Of a stretch of 20,858 bases of DNA, positions 12,651 through 19,715 are shown one piece after another (position 1 is the first letter of the stretch; each line of letters starts with the position of its first letter). A program made the translations under genes and the position numbers. The notes beneath the pieces are model-generated. The model had not been told where the DNA came from. It made no database searches and saw nothing but the letters and a program-made list of their open reading frames with translations. Source of the stretch: F1-120-MAGs118 sp013360535 (lineage in GTDB: Bacteria > Planctomycetota > UBA1135 > GCA-002686595); contig JAPKHC010000053.1 in assembly GCA_026647215.1 (NCBI GenBank), forward strand, positions 1-20,858, written 5' to 3'.

Positions 12651-14171
12651 CTAGCGGCCGGCGCTCGTGCCGTAGAAGGCCTCGACGTCCTTGTCGAGCC
12701 GCTCCAGCTCGCCCTCGTGGATGTACATCATGTGCCCGGCCGCGTAGTGGCCGACCGAGACATGCCCCCGCAGCGTCGGGTCGAGCCCCATCTGGTGGAG
12801 CGTCACCTCGGCCGCAAAGTACGGCGTGGCGAAGTCGAAGTAGCCGGCCGCGACGAACACCTTGAGGTCGGGGTTGCGCGTCATCGCCTGCCGCAAGGTC
12901 TCGGCGACGTTGAGGTAGCGGTTCTGCTGGTCGTACTTCCACGGGTTCACGCGCCCCGTGAGGATCTCGTAGGGCAGGTCGTTCTCGTAGCGCAGCGCGC
13001 GGCGCACGTAGTCGTTGAGCGTCGCGGTGTAGGGCCCGAGGATCGCCGACATGCTCGGGTCGTACTCGCCGCGCTCGCCCACGGCGTCGCGGTCGATGCC
13101 CTTGAAGCGGCTGTCGAGGCGGCCGACGGTGCGGCGCTCGTCGCGCAGGAGCTCCTTGCAGAAGCGCGCCTGTTCGATGCGCAGGTTGGCCCGGTCGATG
13201 TAGTCCTGGCTGAGGCCCGTGTAGCGCGCGAGCCGCGCCACGAGCCGCTCGCGATCGGCCTTCGGCAGCGCGTCACCCTTGGCGAGCGCCGGCAAGTACT
13301 CGTCGAGCGCGAAGGCCTCGACCTCATCGAGCAGCTTGCGCAGGTCGCCGCCGAGCTCCTGCGGCACGCGCTTGTGGTACCACGCGGTCGCGGCGTAGGT
13401 CGGCAGGAACAACACGTACGGCAGGTCGTTGCCGACGTCGAAACGTGCCGTCTGGAAGTTGAGGATCGCGCTGACGAGCACGATGCCGTTCAGGTACAGC
13501 CCGTGGCGCTCCTGCAGGTGCCCGGCGAGCCCGGCCGCGCGCGTGGTGCCGTAGCTCTCGCCCGCGAGGAACTTGGGGCTCGACCAACGCTCGTAGCGCG
13601 TGGTGTAGAGGCGGATGAACTCGCCCACCCACTCGACGTCCTGCGTGACGCCGTGGAACTGCGCCGCGTCCTCGCCCTCGGCTGCGCGGCTGTAGCCGGT
13701 CGTGACGGGATCGATGAACACGAGGTCGGTCGTGTCGAGCCACGTGTGCGGGTTGTCGACGAGCTCGTAGGGCGGCGGCGGTGCCCAGCCTTCGGGCTCC
13801 ATCTTCACGCGCTTGGGTCCGAGCGCGCCCAGATGCAGCCAGACGCTCGACGAGCCCGGCCCGCCGTTGAAGCTGAACGTCACGGGTCGCTTCGACAGAT
13901 CCTCGACACCGTCCTTGGTGTACGCGACGAAGAACAGCTCGGCCTTCGCCTTGCCCGCCTCGGTCTCGAGCGTCATGCGCCCGGCCCGCACCGTGTAGGC
14001 GAGCGGCCCCGTCGGCAGCGCGAGCGTGTGGTTCGTCCCCACGACGTCACGCTCGTGCTCCTTCAGCTTCACGCACTCGGGCGAAGCTTCCTTCGCCTCC
14101 GGTTCCTGCGCGAGGCTCAGGTTCGAGAGCGCGAGCGAAACGACGACGCCGGCAACGAGGCGGAGCAGCAT
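12651..14171 (-). CDS. Exported serine carboxypeptidase-like peptidase, family S10
   Basis: The product has 506 residues. Residues 1-21 form a signal peptide (LLRLVAGVVVSLALSNLSLA/Q). The S10 alpha/beta-hydrolase core follows, with the oxyanion-hole segment FNGGPGSSS (101-109), the nucleophile elbow GESYGT (204-209, Ser206), the acid in GYFDFATPY (443-451, Asp446) and the base in HYAAGHMMY (475-483, His480). The catalytic set is therefore complete and in family order. S10 enzymes remove C-terminal residues at acidic pH; bacterial members are exported. The start at 14171 gives the signal peptide; it has no Shine-Dalgarno, but TATCCT ends 10 nt upstream. The gene follows the RRM gene, from which a strong hairpin separates it. 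Confidence 0.92.
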   Translation of the reverse strand: MLLRLVAGVVVSLALSNLSLAQEPEAKEASPECVKLKEHERDVVGTNHTLALPTGPLAYTVRAGRMTLETEAGKAKAELFFVAYTKDGVEDLSKRPVTFSFNGGPGSSSVWLHLGALGPKRVKMEPEGWAPPPPYELVDNPHTWLDTTDLVFIDPVTTGYSRAAEGEDAAQFHGVTQDVEWVGEFIRLYTTRYERWSSPKFLAGESYGTTRAAGLAGHLQERHGLYLNGIVLVSAILNFQTARFDVGNDLPYVLFLPTYAATAWYHKRVPQELGGDLRKLLDEVEAFALDEYLPALAKGDALPKADRERLVARLARYTGLSQDYIDRANLRIEQARFCKELLRDERRTVGRLDSRFKGIDRDAVGERGEYDPSMSAILGPYTATLNDYVRRALRYENDLPYEILTGRVNPWKYDQQNRYLNVAETLRQAMTRNPDLKVFVAAGYFDFATPYFAAEVTLHQMGLDPTLRGHVSVGHYAAGHMMYIHEGELERLDKDVEAFYGTSAGR

Positions 14172-14181
14172 GGGTCGCGAG

Positions 14182-14187
14182 AGGATA
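14182..14187 (-). promoter_or_regulatory. -10-like box TATCCT close to the S10 peptidase start
   Basis: TATCCT on the minus strand is separated by 10 nt from the ATG at 14171. This spacing predicts a transcript with a leader of about 0-4 nt, in line with the lack of any ribosome-binding site. No clear -35 is seen. Confidence 0.4.
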
Positions 14188-14233
14188 CGCGAGCCGCAGA
14201 GCGCCCGGCGGCCGCGCACGCCACAACAAGCAG

Positions 14234-14268
14234 TTGGGCCCCGCAAGCACGAAGCTCGCGGGGCCCAA
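14234..14268 (-). terminator. Strong terminator hairpin after the RRM gene
   Basis: TTGGGCCCCGC (14234-14244) and GCGGGGCCCAA (14258-14268) are perfect 11-bp arms, with a possible small inner AGC/GCT stem in the 13-nt loop. It lies 23 nt past the RRM stop on the minus strand. The sequence after it (CTGCTTGTTG) is moderately T-rich, the best match to an intrinsic terminator in this window. Confidence 0.65.
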
Positions 14269-14291
14269 TGTGCATCGAACAGGGTCGAAGC

Positions 14292-14768
14292 TTAGTAGCC
14301 GTCGTCGCGGCCACCACGATCGCGGCCGCCGCCGCCGCCGTAGCCGCCGCGGCCACCGCCGCCGCCGCCGCCGTAGCCGCCACGGCCGCCGCCACCGCCG
14401 CCGTAGCCGCCACCGCCGCCACCGCCGCCGTAGCCACCACCGCCGCCGCCGCCGCCGTAGCCGCCGCGACCGCCACCGCCGCCGCCACCACCGAAGCCGC
14501 CACCGCCGCGCTGGGGCGGACGATCTTCGGCCTCATTGACGCGCAGCGGACGACCGTCCAGATCCGCGCCGTTCAGCTCCTGGATCGCCGCAGCGGCGTC
14601 CTCGGGCGAACCCATCCGCACGAACGCGAAGCCGCGCGGGCGGCCCGTCATCTTGTCGGAAACGATCGCCACTTCCGTCACCTTGCGACCGCCGTTTTCG
14701 AAAGCGGCGCGCAGAGCGTTTTCCGTGGTCTTGAAGTTCAGATTGCCAACGTAAAGCTTCGTACCCAT
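14292..14768 (-). CDS. Glycine-rich RRM RNA-binding protein
   Basis: The product has 158 residues. A single RNA recognition motif occupies about 3-80, with RNP2 LYVGNL (5-10) and RNP1 RGFAFVRM (45-52), including the aromatic residues that stack on RNA bases. A glycine tail (88-158) follows, broken by Arg and five GGY units, ending RDRGGRDDGY. This is the architecture of bacterial (cyanobacterial, planctomycete) Rbp proteins and of plant glycine-rich RNA-binding proteins, which bind single-stranded RNA and often respond to cold. The tail is likely disordered and may promote self-association. The start at 14768 opens directly into the RRM. An AAGGA lies only 2 nt before it, unusually close for a ribosome-binding site. 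Confidence 0.93.
   Translation of the reverse strand: MGTKLYVGNLNFKTTENALRAAFENGGRKVTEVAIVSDKMTGRPRGFAFVRMGSPEDAAAAIQELNGADLDGRPLRVNEAEDRPPQRGGGGFGGGGGGGGRGGYGGGGGGGGYGGGGGGGGYGGGGGGRGGYGGGGGGGRGGYGGGGGRDRGGRDDGY
14300..14515. repeat. Low-complexity GGN/CCN tract coding the glycine tail
   Basis: The plus strand is an almost unbroken run of CCG and CCA triplets with TAG/CGG interruptions, corresponding to Gly, Tyr and Arg codons on the minus strand. Such tracts are prone to slippage, so unit number may vary between strains or assemblies. Reading it on the plus strand gives spurious Ala-rich or Arg/His-rich frames. Confidence 0.8.
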
Positions 14769-15116
14769 TGTCCTTGATCAATACAACCTTCACGCTCGTG
14801 CTCGCCTAGGTGAAGCCAAGGTCGGCACGAACATCCAAAGGAAGCCGCTGAGAGCCTAGCCGTCCCGATCCAACCCCGCTATGGCCCCTGTGGAACTTTT
14901 CTGGGCACGAACGAGGCCGCCTCTTGATTCGCAGGCGCAAGAAACCAGACCAGAGGCGCTCGCGAGCGAAACAAGATGGCTCTCTCGAGGCCGCCAGCCG
15001 CCCTTGGGGCGGACGGCCGCCGAGGCGGGGCGGAGTCGGGCTCGGCTTCGGGAAAGGTGAGATTCGAGGCGGCGTGTGGTGGGATCTCGGGCCCAACGAA
15101 GGATCGGCAGGACTCC
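14769..15116. other. Divergent intergenic region of 348 bp
   Basis: This separates the RRM gene (minus) from the acyl-CoA ligase gene (plus). It holds a perfect 12-bp palindrome, CGCTCGCGAGCG (14957-14968), and a small CCGCCC-TTG-GGGCGG hairpin (14998-15012). The RRM-proximal part (about 14769-14960) is less GC-rich than its surroundings, as expected of a promoter and leader, but I could not pick a convincing promoter. I see no supported gene or RNA family. Confidence 0.5.
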
Positions 15117-16685
15117 ATGCAGCTCGCCTCGATGCTCGAACGCGCGGAAGCGCTGTACCCCGACCGGGTCGCAGTCCGGGATGCAGACCTGACGCTCACT
15201 TACTCGGAGGTCGGGCGGCGCGTGAGGTCGCTGGCGGCGTGGTTGCAGTCGCGCGGGGTCGGGCCGGCGGTGCGCGTGGCGGCGCTCGAGCTCAACACTG
15301 CGGCCTACCTCGAAGCCTACTTCGCCTGCGCGCGCCTCGGCGCCGTCCTGTGCCCGCTCAACTTCCGGCTGTCGGCCGACGAGCTCGCCTTCATCGTCAA
15401 CGACTCCGGCGCGACGGTCCTGCTCGCCTCGCCGGAGTTTGCCGACACGGTCGCGGTGCTTTCGAAGCTGGGAGCACTCCCGCCGACGCTGCTATGGCTT
15501 GGGGATGCACCGGACGACCCGCTCCACGCCGCGCTCGGCGGCGCGAGTTATTCCGACGCGCTCCGGCATCCGCCCGCCGCCGGCCGCGCGCCCGATTTCC
15601 CCGCCGACCACCTCGCGCACCTCTACTACACGTCGGGCACCACCGGCCGCCCCAAGGGCGTGATGCTCACCCACGGCAACGTCTGGACGCACGCGCTCGC
15701 CACCGTGGCTGAGCTCGGCCTCTCCGACGCCGACACGTGGGCGCACATCGCGCCGATGTTCCACCTCGCCGACGCGTGGGCGACCTTCGCGATCACGTGG
15801 GTCGGCGGCCGGCACGTGCTGGTGCCGCGCTTCGAGGAAGAGGCCGTGTTCCGCGCCATCGAGGTCGAGCGCACGACGCTCTCGAACCTGATCCCGACGA
15901 TGCTCAACCGCCTCGTGCGCCACGAGAGCGCCGGCCGCCGCGACTACTCGAGCCTGCGGCGCATCCTCTCCGGCGGCGCCCCGATCGCGCCCGAGATCGT
16001 GCGCGAGATCATGCGCGTGATGCGCTGCGAGTACGTGCAGACCTACGGCATGACCGAGACGAGCCCGTACCTGACCTTCAGCCTGCTCAAGGAGCACCTG
16101 AAGGCGCTCCCGCCCGACGAGCAGTTCCGCTTCCGCGCCAAGACCGGCCGCCCGTGCATCGCCGTCGAGCTCGAGGTCATCGGCGACGACGGCCGCCCCG
16201 TCCCGCGCGATGGCCAGTCGGTCGGCGAGATCCGCGCCCGCGGCGCCACCGTCACGCCCGGCTACTGGAATCGCCCCGACGAGACCGCCAAGGCCTTCGT
16301 CGACGGTTGGCTCTGCACCGGCGACCTCGCGACGATCGACGCCGAGGGCTACCTCGACATCGTCGACCGCAAGAAGGACATGATCATCTCCGGCGGCGAG
16401 AAGGTCTTCTCGACCGAGGTCGAGCACGTCCTCTACTCGCACCCCGCCGTCCTCGAGGCCGCCGTCTTCGGCCTGCCGGATCCAACTTGGGGCGAGCTCG
16501 TCACCGCCGCGATCGTCCTGCGACCGAACACGAGCGCAACCGCCCACGACCTCGTCTCGTTCTGCCGCTCGAAGCTCACGCACTACAAGTGCCCGCGCGC
16601 CGTGCACTTCCTCGACGAACTCCCCAAGACGGGCACCGCCAAGATCCGCAAGCGAGCGCTGCGCGAGCGGTTCAGCGCGGGCTGA
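15117..16685 (+). CDS. AMP-forming fatty acyl-CoA ligase (long-chain type)
   Basis: The product has 522 residues, normal for acyl-CoA synthetases of the ANL superfamily. These adenylate a carboxylic acid and then form its CoA thioester. The P-loop YYTSGTTGRPKGV is at 170-182, the A5 motif QTYGMTETSP at 308-317, the A7/A8 hinge from GDLATIDAEGYLDI (402-415) to DRKKDMIISGGEKV (417-430), and the catalytic lysine in PKTGTAKIRKRAL (503-515, Lys509). All are intact. The overall sequence is closest in style to medium/long-chain fatty acyl-CoA synthases, but the acyl substrate is not certain. The start at 15117 has AGGA 4 nt upstream; a frame open further upstream codes low-quality sequence. Its end overlaps the convergent kinase gene by 14 bp. 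Confidence 0.92.
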   Translation: MQLASMLERAEALYPDRVAVRDADLTLTYSEVGRRVRSLAAWLQSRGVGPAVRVAALELNTAAYLEAYFACARLGAVLCPLNFRLSADELAFIVNDSGATVLLASPEFADTVAVLSKLGALPPTLLWLGDAPDDPLHAALGGASYSDALRHPPAAGRAPDFPADHLAHLYYTSGTTGRPKGVMLTHGNVWTHALATVAELGLSDADTWAHIAPMFHLADAWATFAITWVGGRHVLVPRFEEEAVFRAIEVERTTLSNLIPTMLNRLVRHESAGRRDYSSLRRILSGGAPIAPEIVREIMRVMRCEYVQTYGMTETSPYLTFSLLKEHLKALPPDEQFRFRAKTGRPCIAVELEVIGDDGRPVPRDGQSVGEIRARGATVTPGYWNRPDETAKAFVDGWLCTGDLATIDAEGYLDIVDRKKDMIISGGEKVFSTEVEHVLYSHPAVLEAAVFGLPDPTWGELVTAAIVLRPNTSATAHDLVSFCRSKLTHYKCPRAVHFLDELPKTGTAKIRKRALRERFSAG

Positions 16686-18318
16686 ATTCGCGGGACGCGC
16701 GGGCGAGGTCGTCGGCACTGCCGATGTCGAGCCAGCGGCCGTCGAGCGGCAGGGCCTCCAGCGGAATGCGTTGGGAAAGCCACGCGAGCAGGTGGCCCGG
16801 CGCGTCGGGATTGCCGCCCGACGCGAGGTACTCGCGCACGAGCTCGGGCAGGTCGGCGGGCAGGAGGTAGACGGCGATCGCCGAGAGGTCCGAGCGGGGA
16901 TCGGCTGGCTTCTCGCGGAAGCTTGCGACACGCTCGCCGTCGAGCACGACCTCGCTGTACTTCGACGCCGGCACCGGCGCCGGGACGCGGCGCACGACGA
17001 GCAGGCCGCGACCGCGTGCCGCGAAACGCTCGACGAGGCGCGCGAGCCGGAACTCGAACAGGTTGTCGCAGGCGAGCACGAGCCAGGCGTCGACGTCGGG
17101 CGCGGCGCTCTCCAGCGCCAGCGCCAGGTCGCCGACCGCACCGCGGCGCGTTTCGTTGGTGCGCGCTCCGTCGTCGAGCACCTCGAGCGCGACGCGAGTG
17201 GGCGTCGCCCTCCGCCAGGCCACGAAATCGGCGTGGAAGCGTGCGTTGGTGACGACGACGCCGTCGCGCACGCCGGGGACACGCTCGACCTCGCGCAGCA
17301 CGTGGGTGAGCATCGGCACGCCCCCCACCTCGAGCAGCGGCTTGGCGCGGTCGCGCGTCAGCGGATACAGGCGCGTCGCGAATCCGGCGGCGAGAAACAC
17401 GGCGCGCACACGCGGCTGGGGTTCCGCGACCGTCGGACGCAACGTCGTGTGGCCACGCTCGACGCAGGCGCGCTCGACGATCTCGCGCTGTCGCTCGTCC
17501 ACGCAGGCAAACAGCACCGCACCACCGGAGCCGGGCAGCTTGGCCGCCGCGCCGTGGCTGCGTCCGAGCTCGACCAGCGCGAGATCCTCGGCGCCGAGCG
17601 TGAACAGACGCTGGCGCAGGGTGAGGTTGTGGTCGATGCAGGCGAGGAACGCCGCGCGATCGCCACGTTCGAGCGCGGCGCGGCCCGTGTCCGCGTTCGC
17701 GGCGAGGGCCGCGGTGACTTCGTTCACGAGCTCGTCACCGGCCTGCCAGCGCGCGAACACGCCCGCGTGCACGTCGCCCGAGCTCCGCGTCGGTGCGCCG
17801 TGCCAAGCGACCAGCAGCGGCGGCAAGAGCGCGGGATCGAGGCGCTCGATCGACCCCGCGCGCCAGGGATGCTCGAAATCCATCGCGATCAGGCCTTCAT
17901 GCGCCTGCACGAGTCGATCGAGCGGACCGGCGCGGATTCCGAGTTCGTCGTTCTCGGTGCGCCACGCGAGCTCCGCGATGCGGCTGCGTGCGAGCGGGAC
18001 CGCGAACCACTCGCTCCACGCGCGCAACGCGGCGATCAGCAGCGCGCTCGAACCCGCGAGCCCCGACTGGAACGGCACGTCCGTCGTCGCCGTGAGCCGG
18101 AAGGGCCGCGTCGCGCCGTCGAGCCCGTTCGCGCTGGAAAAGACGCGCCAGCCGGCCTGCAGCAGCTCGCCTTCGACGTGCAGCGAGTCCGAATCCGCGA
18201 GCGTCGCCGTCGCGCCAAGCTCGCGCACTGCGAAGCCGAGTCCGCGCCCGCGATAGAGATCGGAGGGATTGCCGAGCAGCCCGATGCGGGCCTGAGCGCG
18301 TGCCTGGAGCGTGGCCAT
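16672..18318 (-). CDS. Bifunctional GHMP sugar kinase / sugar-1-phosphate nucleotidyltransferase fusion
   Basis: The product has 548 residues in two domains. Residues 1-300 are a GHMP kinase: RIGLLGNPSDLY (11-22), the ATP-binding loop PFQSGLAGSSA (82-92), GIRAGPLDRLVQ (127-138) and LPGSGGAVLF (261-270). The GNPSD and AG-x-x-DR-x-x-Q forms resemble glucuronokinases. Residues 304-548 are a nucleotidyltransferase: LAAGFATRLYPLTRDRAKP (309-327), ACDN (416-419), FREKP (467-471) and WLDIGSADDL (529-538). The likely path is sugar to sugar-1-phosphate to NDP-sugar in one cytoplasmic protein; a uronic acid substrate is a guess. No frameshift or stop lies between the domains. There is no Shine-Dalgarno; a TAGTCT box ends 9 nt before the ATG at 18318. 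Confidence 0.88.
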   Translation of the reverse strand: MATLQARAQARIGLLGNPSDLYRGRGLGFAVRELGATATLADSDSLHVEGELLQAGWRVFSSANGLDGATRPFRLTATTDVPFQSGLAGSSALLIAALRAWSEWFAVPLARSRIAELAWRTENDELGIRAGPLDRLVQAHEGLIAMDFEHPWRAGSIERLDPALLPPLLVAWHGAPTRSSGDVHAGVFARWQAGDELVNEVTAALAANADTGRAALERGDRAAFLACIDHNLTLRQRLFTLGAEDLALVELGRSHGAAAKLPGSGGAVLFACVDERQREIVERACVERGHTTLRPTVAEPQPRVRAVFLAAGFATRLYPLTRDRAKPLLEVGGVPMLTHVLREVERVPGVRDGVVVTNARFHADFVAWRRATPTRVALEVLDDGARTNETRRGAVGDLALALESAAPDVDAWLVLACDNLFEFRLARLVERFAARGRGLLVVRRVPAPVPASKYSEVVLDGERVASFREKPADPRSDLSAIAVYLLPADLPELVREYLASGGNPDAPGHLLAWLSQRIPLEALPLDGRWLDIGSADDLARASREFSPR

Positions 18319-18327
18319 CGGGCGCCA

Positions 18328-18355
18328 AGACTAGCGCGCGAGCCAGCGCTAGACT
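18328..18355. promoter_or_regulatory. Divergent pair of -10-like boxes forming an imperfect inverted repeat
   Basis: AGACTAGCGC (18328-18337) and GCGCTAGACT (18346-18355) are inverted arms with one mismatch and an 8-nt spacer. Each arm places a -10-like hexamer near a start: TAGACT (18350-18355) ends 7 nt before the ATG at 18363, and TAGTCT (minus, 18333-18328) ends 9 nt before the ATG at 18318. Polymerases on the two promoters would compete for this 28-bp site. Confidence 0.5.
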
Positions 18356-18362
18356 CCCGTCG

Positions 18363-19715
18363 ATGGCCGCCCCGGACGACGAACTCGCGTGGCTGGCCGA
18401 CGTCGCGCGGCGTCCGTGGCTCGCGCGCCAGTTCGCGTACCTGCGCCGCGGCGGACCCGGGTACCTGCAGAGCGCGTTGACGCTCGGCGGCGGCACGGCA
18501 TCGGCTTGCCTGCTCGCCGGCGCGGCGTTCCGTTTCGAACTGCTGTGGGTCGCTCCGCTCGGCATGCTGCTCGGTGGCATCGTGTTCGCCGCCATCGCGC
18601 ACCAGACGCTCTCGACCGGCATGCGCCCGTTCGAGGCGATGCGCGTCCACGCCGGTCCGGTGTTCGCGTGGGGCTGGGCGATCGGAACCGTGCTCGCGTC
18701 GATCGTGTGGCATTTCGCGCAGTATTCGCTCGCCTCGGCGGTGCTCGTCGACCTGTTCGACCTCGCTGGTGTCGCGGTGCCACGCTGGGCCACGGGAGCG
18801 CTCGTGCTCGCCTGGTCCGTGTTCACCGCGCTTTCGTTCGAGCGCGAGTCGAGCCTGCGCCGCGGTGTCGAGCGGCTCGTGCGCTGGATGGTGTGGGCCG
18901 TGGTCGCGCTGTTCGGGATCGTCGCGCTGCGCATCGGGCTGTCGGACCCGCTCGCGATCGCACGCGGCTGCGTGCCTTCGATTCCACAGGCCTCGCACGG
19001 CGTCGAGGCCGTGCCCGTGATCCTCTCCGGCATCGCCACGGCCGTCGGCGTGAACATGACGTTCCTGTATCCGCATTCGCTCCGCGAGCGCGGCTGGGGA
19101 CGCGCGCATCGCGAGTACGCGATCGCCGACATCGCCTTCGGCATGGTGCTGCCGTTCGTCGCGGTCACGAGCCTGATCGTGATCGTCGCCGGTGTCACGC
19201 TCGCGGACAGCTTCAGCGGCGCCACGATCTCGCCCGTCGAGGCGGCGCGCACGCTCGGTGGACTCCTGGGGCCGGTGTGGGGCCGCGTGGCGTTCGACCT
19301 CGGGTTGATGGGCATGCTCCTGACCACGCTGACGCTGCACATGGTGTGCTCGGGCCTCGCGTGCTCGGAGATGTTCGGCCTCGAGCGCGGCTCGCGCGCG
19401 CAGCGGCTCGCGACGCTGCTGCCGACGCCGGGTGTGCTCGGCAGCGTGTTCTGGAGCTCGCTCTCGGTCTGGCTGGTGGTGCCGACGAGCCTGATCGCCG
19501 GGGCGCTGCTGCCGCTCGCGTACCTCGGCTTCCTCAAGCTGCAGCGCAGCGAGGCCTACCTCGGCGCGGACCGTCCGCGGGGCGTGCGCGGGATGTTGTG
19601 GAGCGCGGGCATGCTGCTCGCGGTGCTCGTCGTGATCAGCTTCGTCGCGCTGTACGCGATCGACCGCGTCCCGGACTTCCTGCGGCAGCTCGGACTGGTA
19701 CAAGGAGCGCCATGA
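18363..19715 (+). CDS. Nramp-related membrane transporter lacking the classical metal-site motifs
   Basis: The product has 450 residues with about 11 hydrophobic segments, and resembles Nramp/APC-fold metal transporters. In TM1, where Nramp has DPGN, this protein has GPGYLQSALTLGGGTA (31-46). In the TM6 region the MPH motif is replaced by YPH (Tyr236-His238, within NMTFLYPHSLRERGW). The Asp, Asn and Met ligands for transition metals are thus missing, as in Nramp-related Mg or non-metal carriers, so the substrate is open. The start at 18363 follows a TAGACT box by 7 nt with no Shine-Dalgarno; an in-frame start at 18300 would overlap the divergent kinase gene. The stop overlaps the next start as ATGA. 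Confidence 0.8.
   Translation: MAAPDDELAWLADVARRPWLARQFAYLRRGGPGYLQSALTLGGGTASACLLAGAAFRFELLWVAPLGMLLGGIVFAAIAHQTLSTGMRPFEAMRVHAGPVFAWGWAIGTVLASIVWHFAQYSLASAVLVDLFDLAGVAVPRWATGALVLAWSVFTALSFERESSLRRGVERLVRWMVWAVVALFGIVALRIGLSDPLAIARGCVPSIPQASHGVEAVPVILSGIATAVGVNMTFLYPHSLRERGWGRAHREYAIADIAFGMVLPFVAVTSLIVIVAGVTLADSFSGATISPVEAARTLGGLLGPVWGRVAFDLGLMGMLLTTLTLHMVCSGLACSEMFGLERGSRAQRLATLLPTPGVLGSVFWSSLSVWLVVPTSLIAGALLPLAYLGFLKLQRSEAYLGADRPRGVRGMLWSAGMLLAVLVVISFVALYAIDRVPDFLRQLGLVQGAP

Noticed and set aside
14300..14515. CRISPR-like or tandem repeat array
   Set aside because: The units are short, imperfect and in frame with the glycine tail of the RRM protein; there are no unique spacers.
12411..14777. 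A 788-codon plus-strand frame with a long Ala-rich tail
   Set aside because: Antisense to the S10 peptidase and RRM genes. The Ala run is only the complement of the glycine codons.
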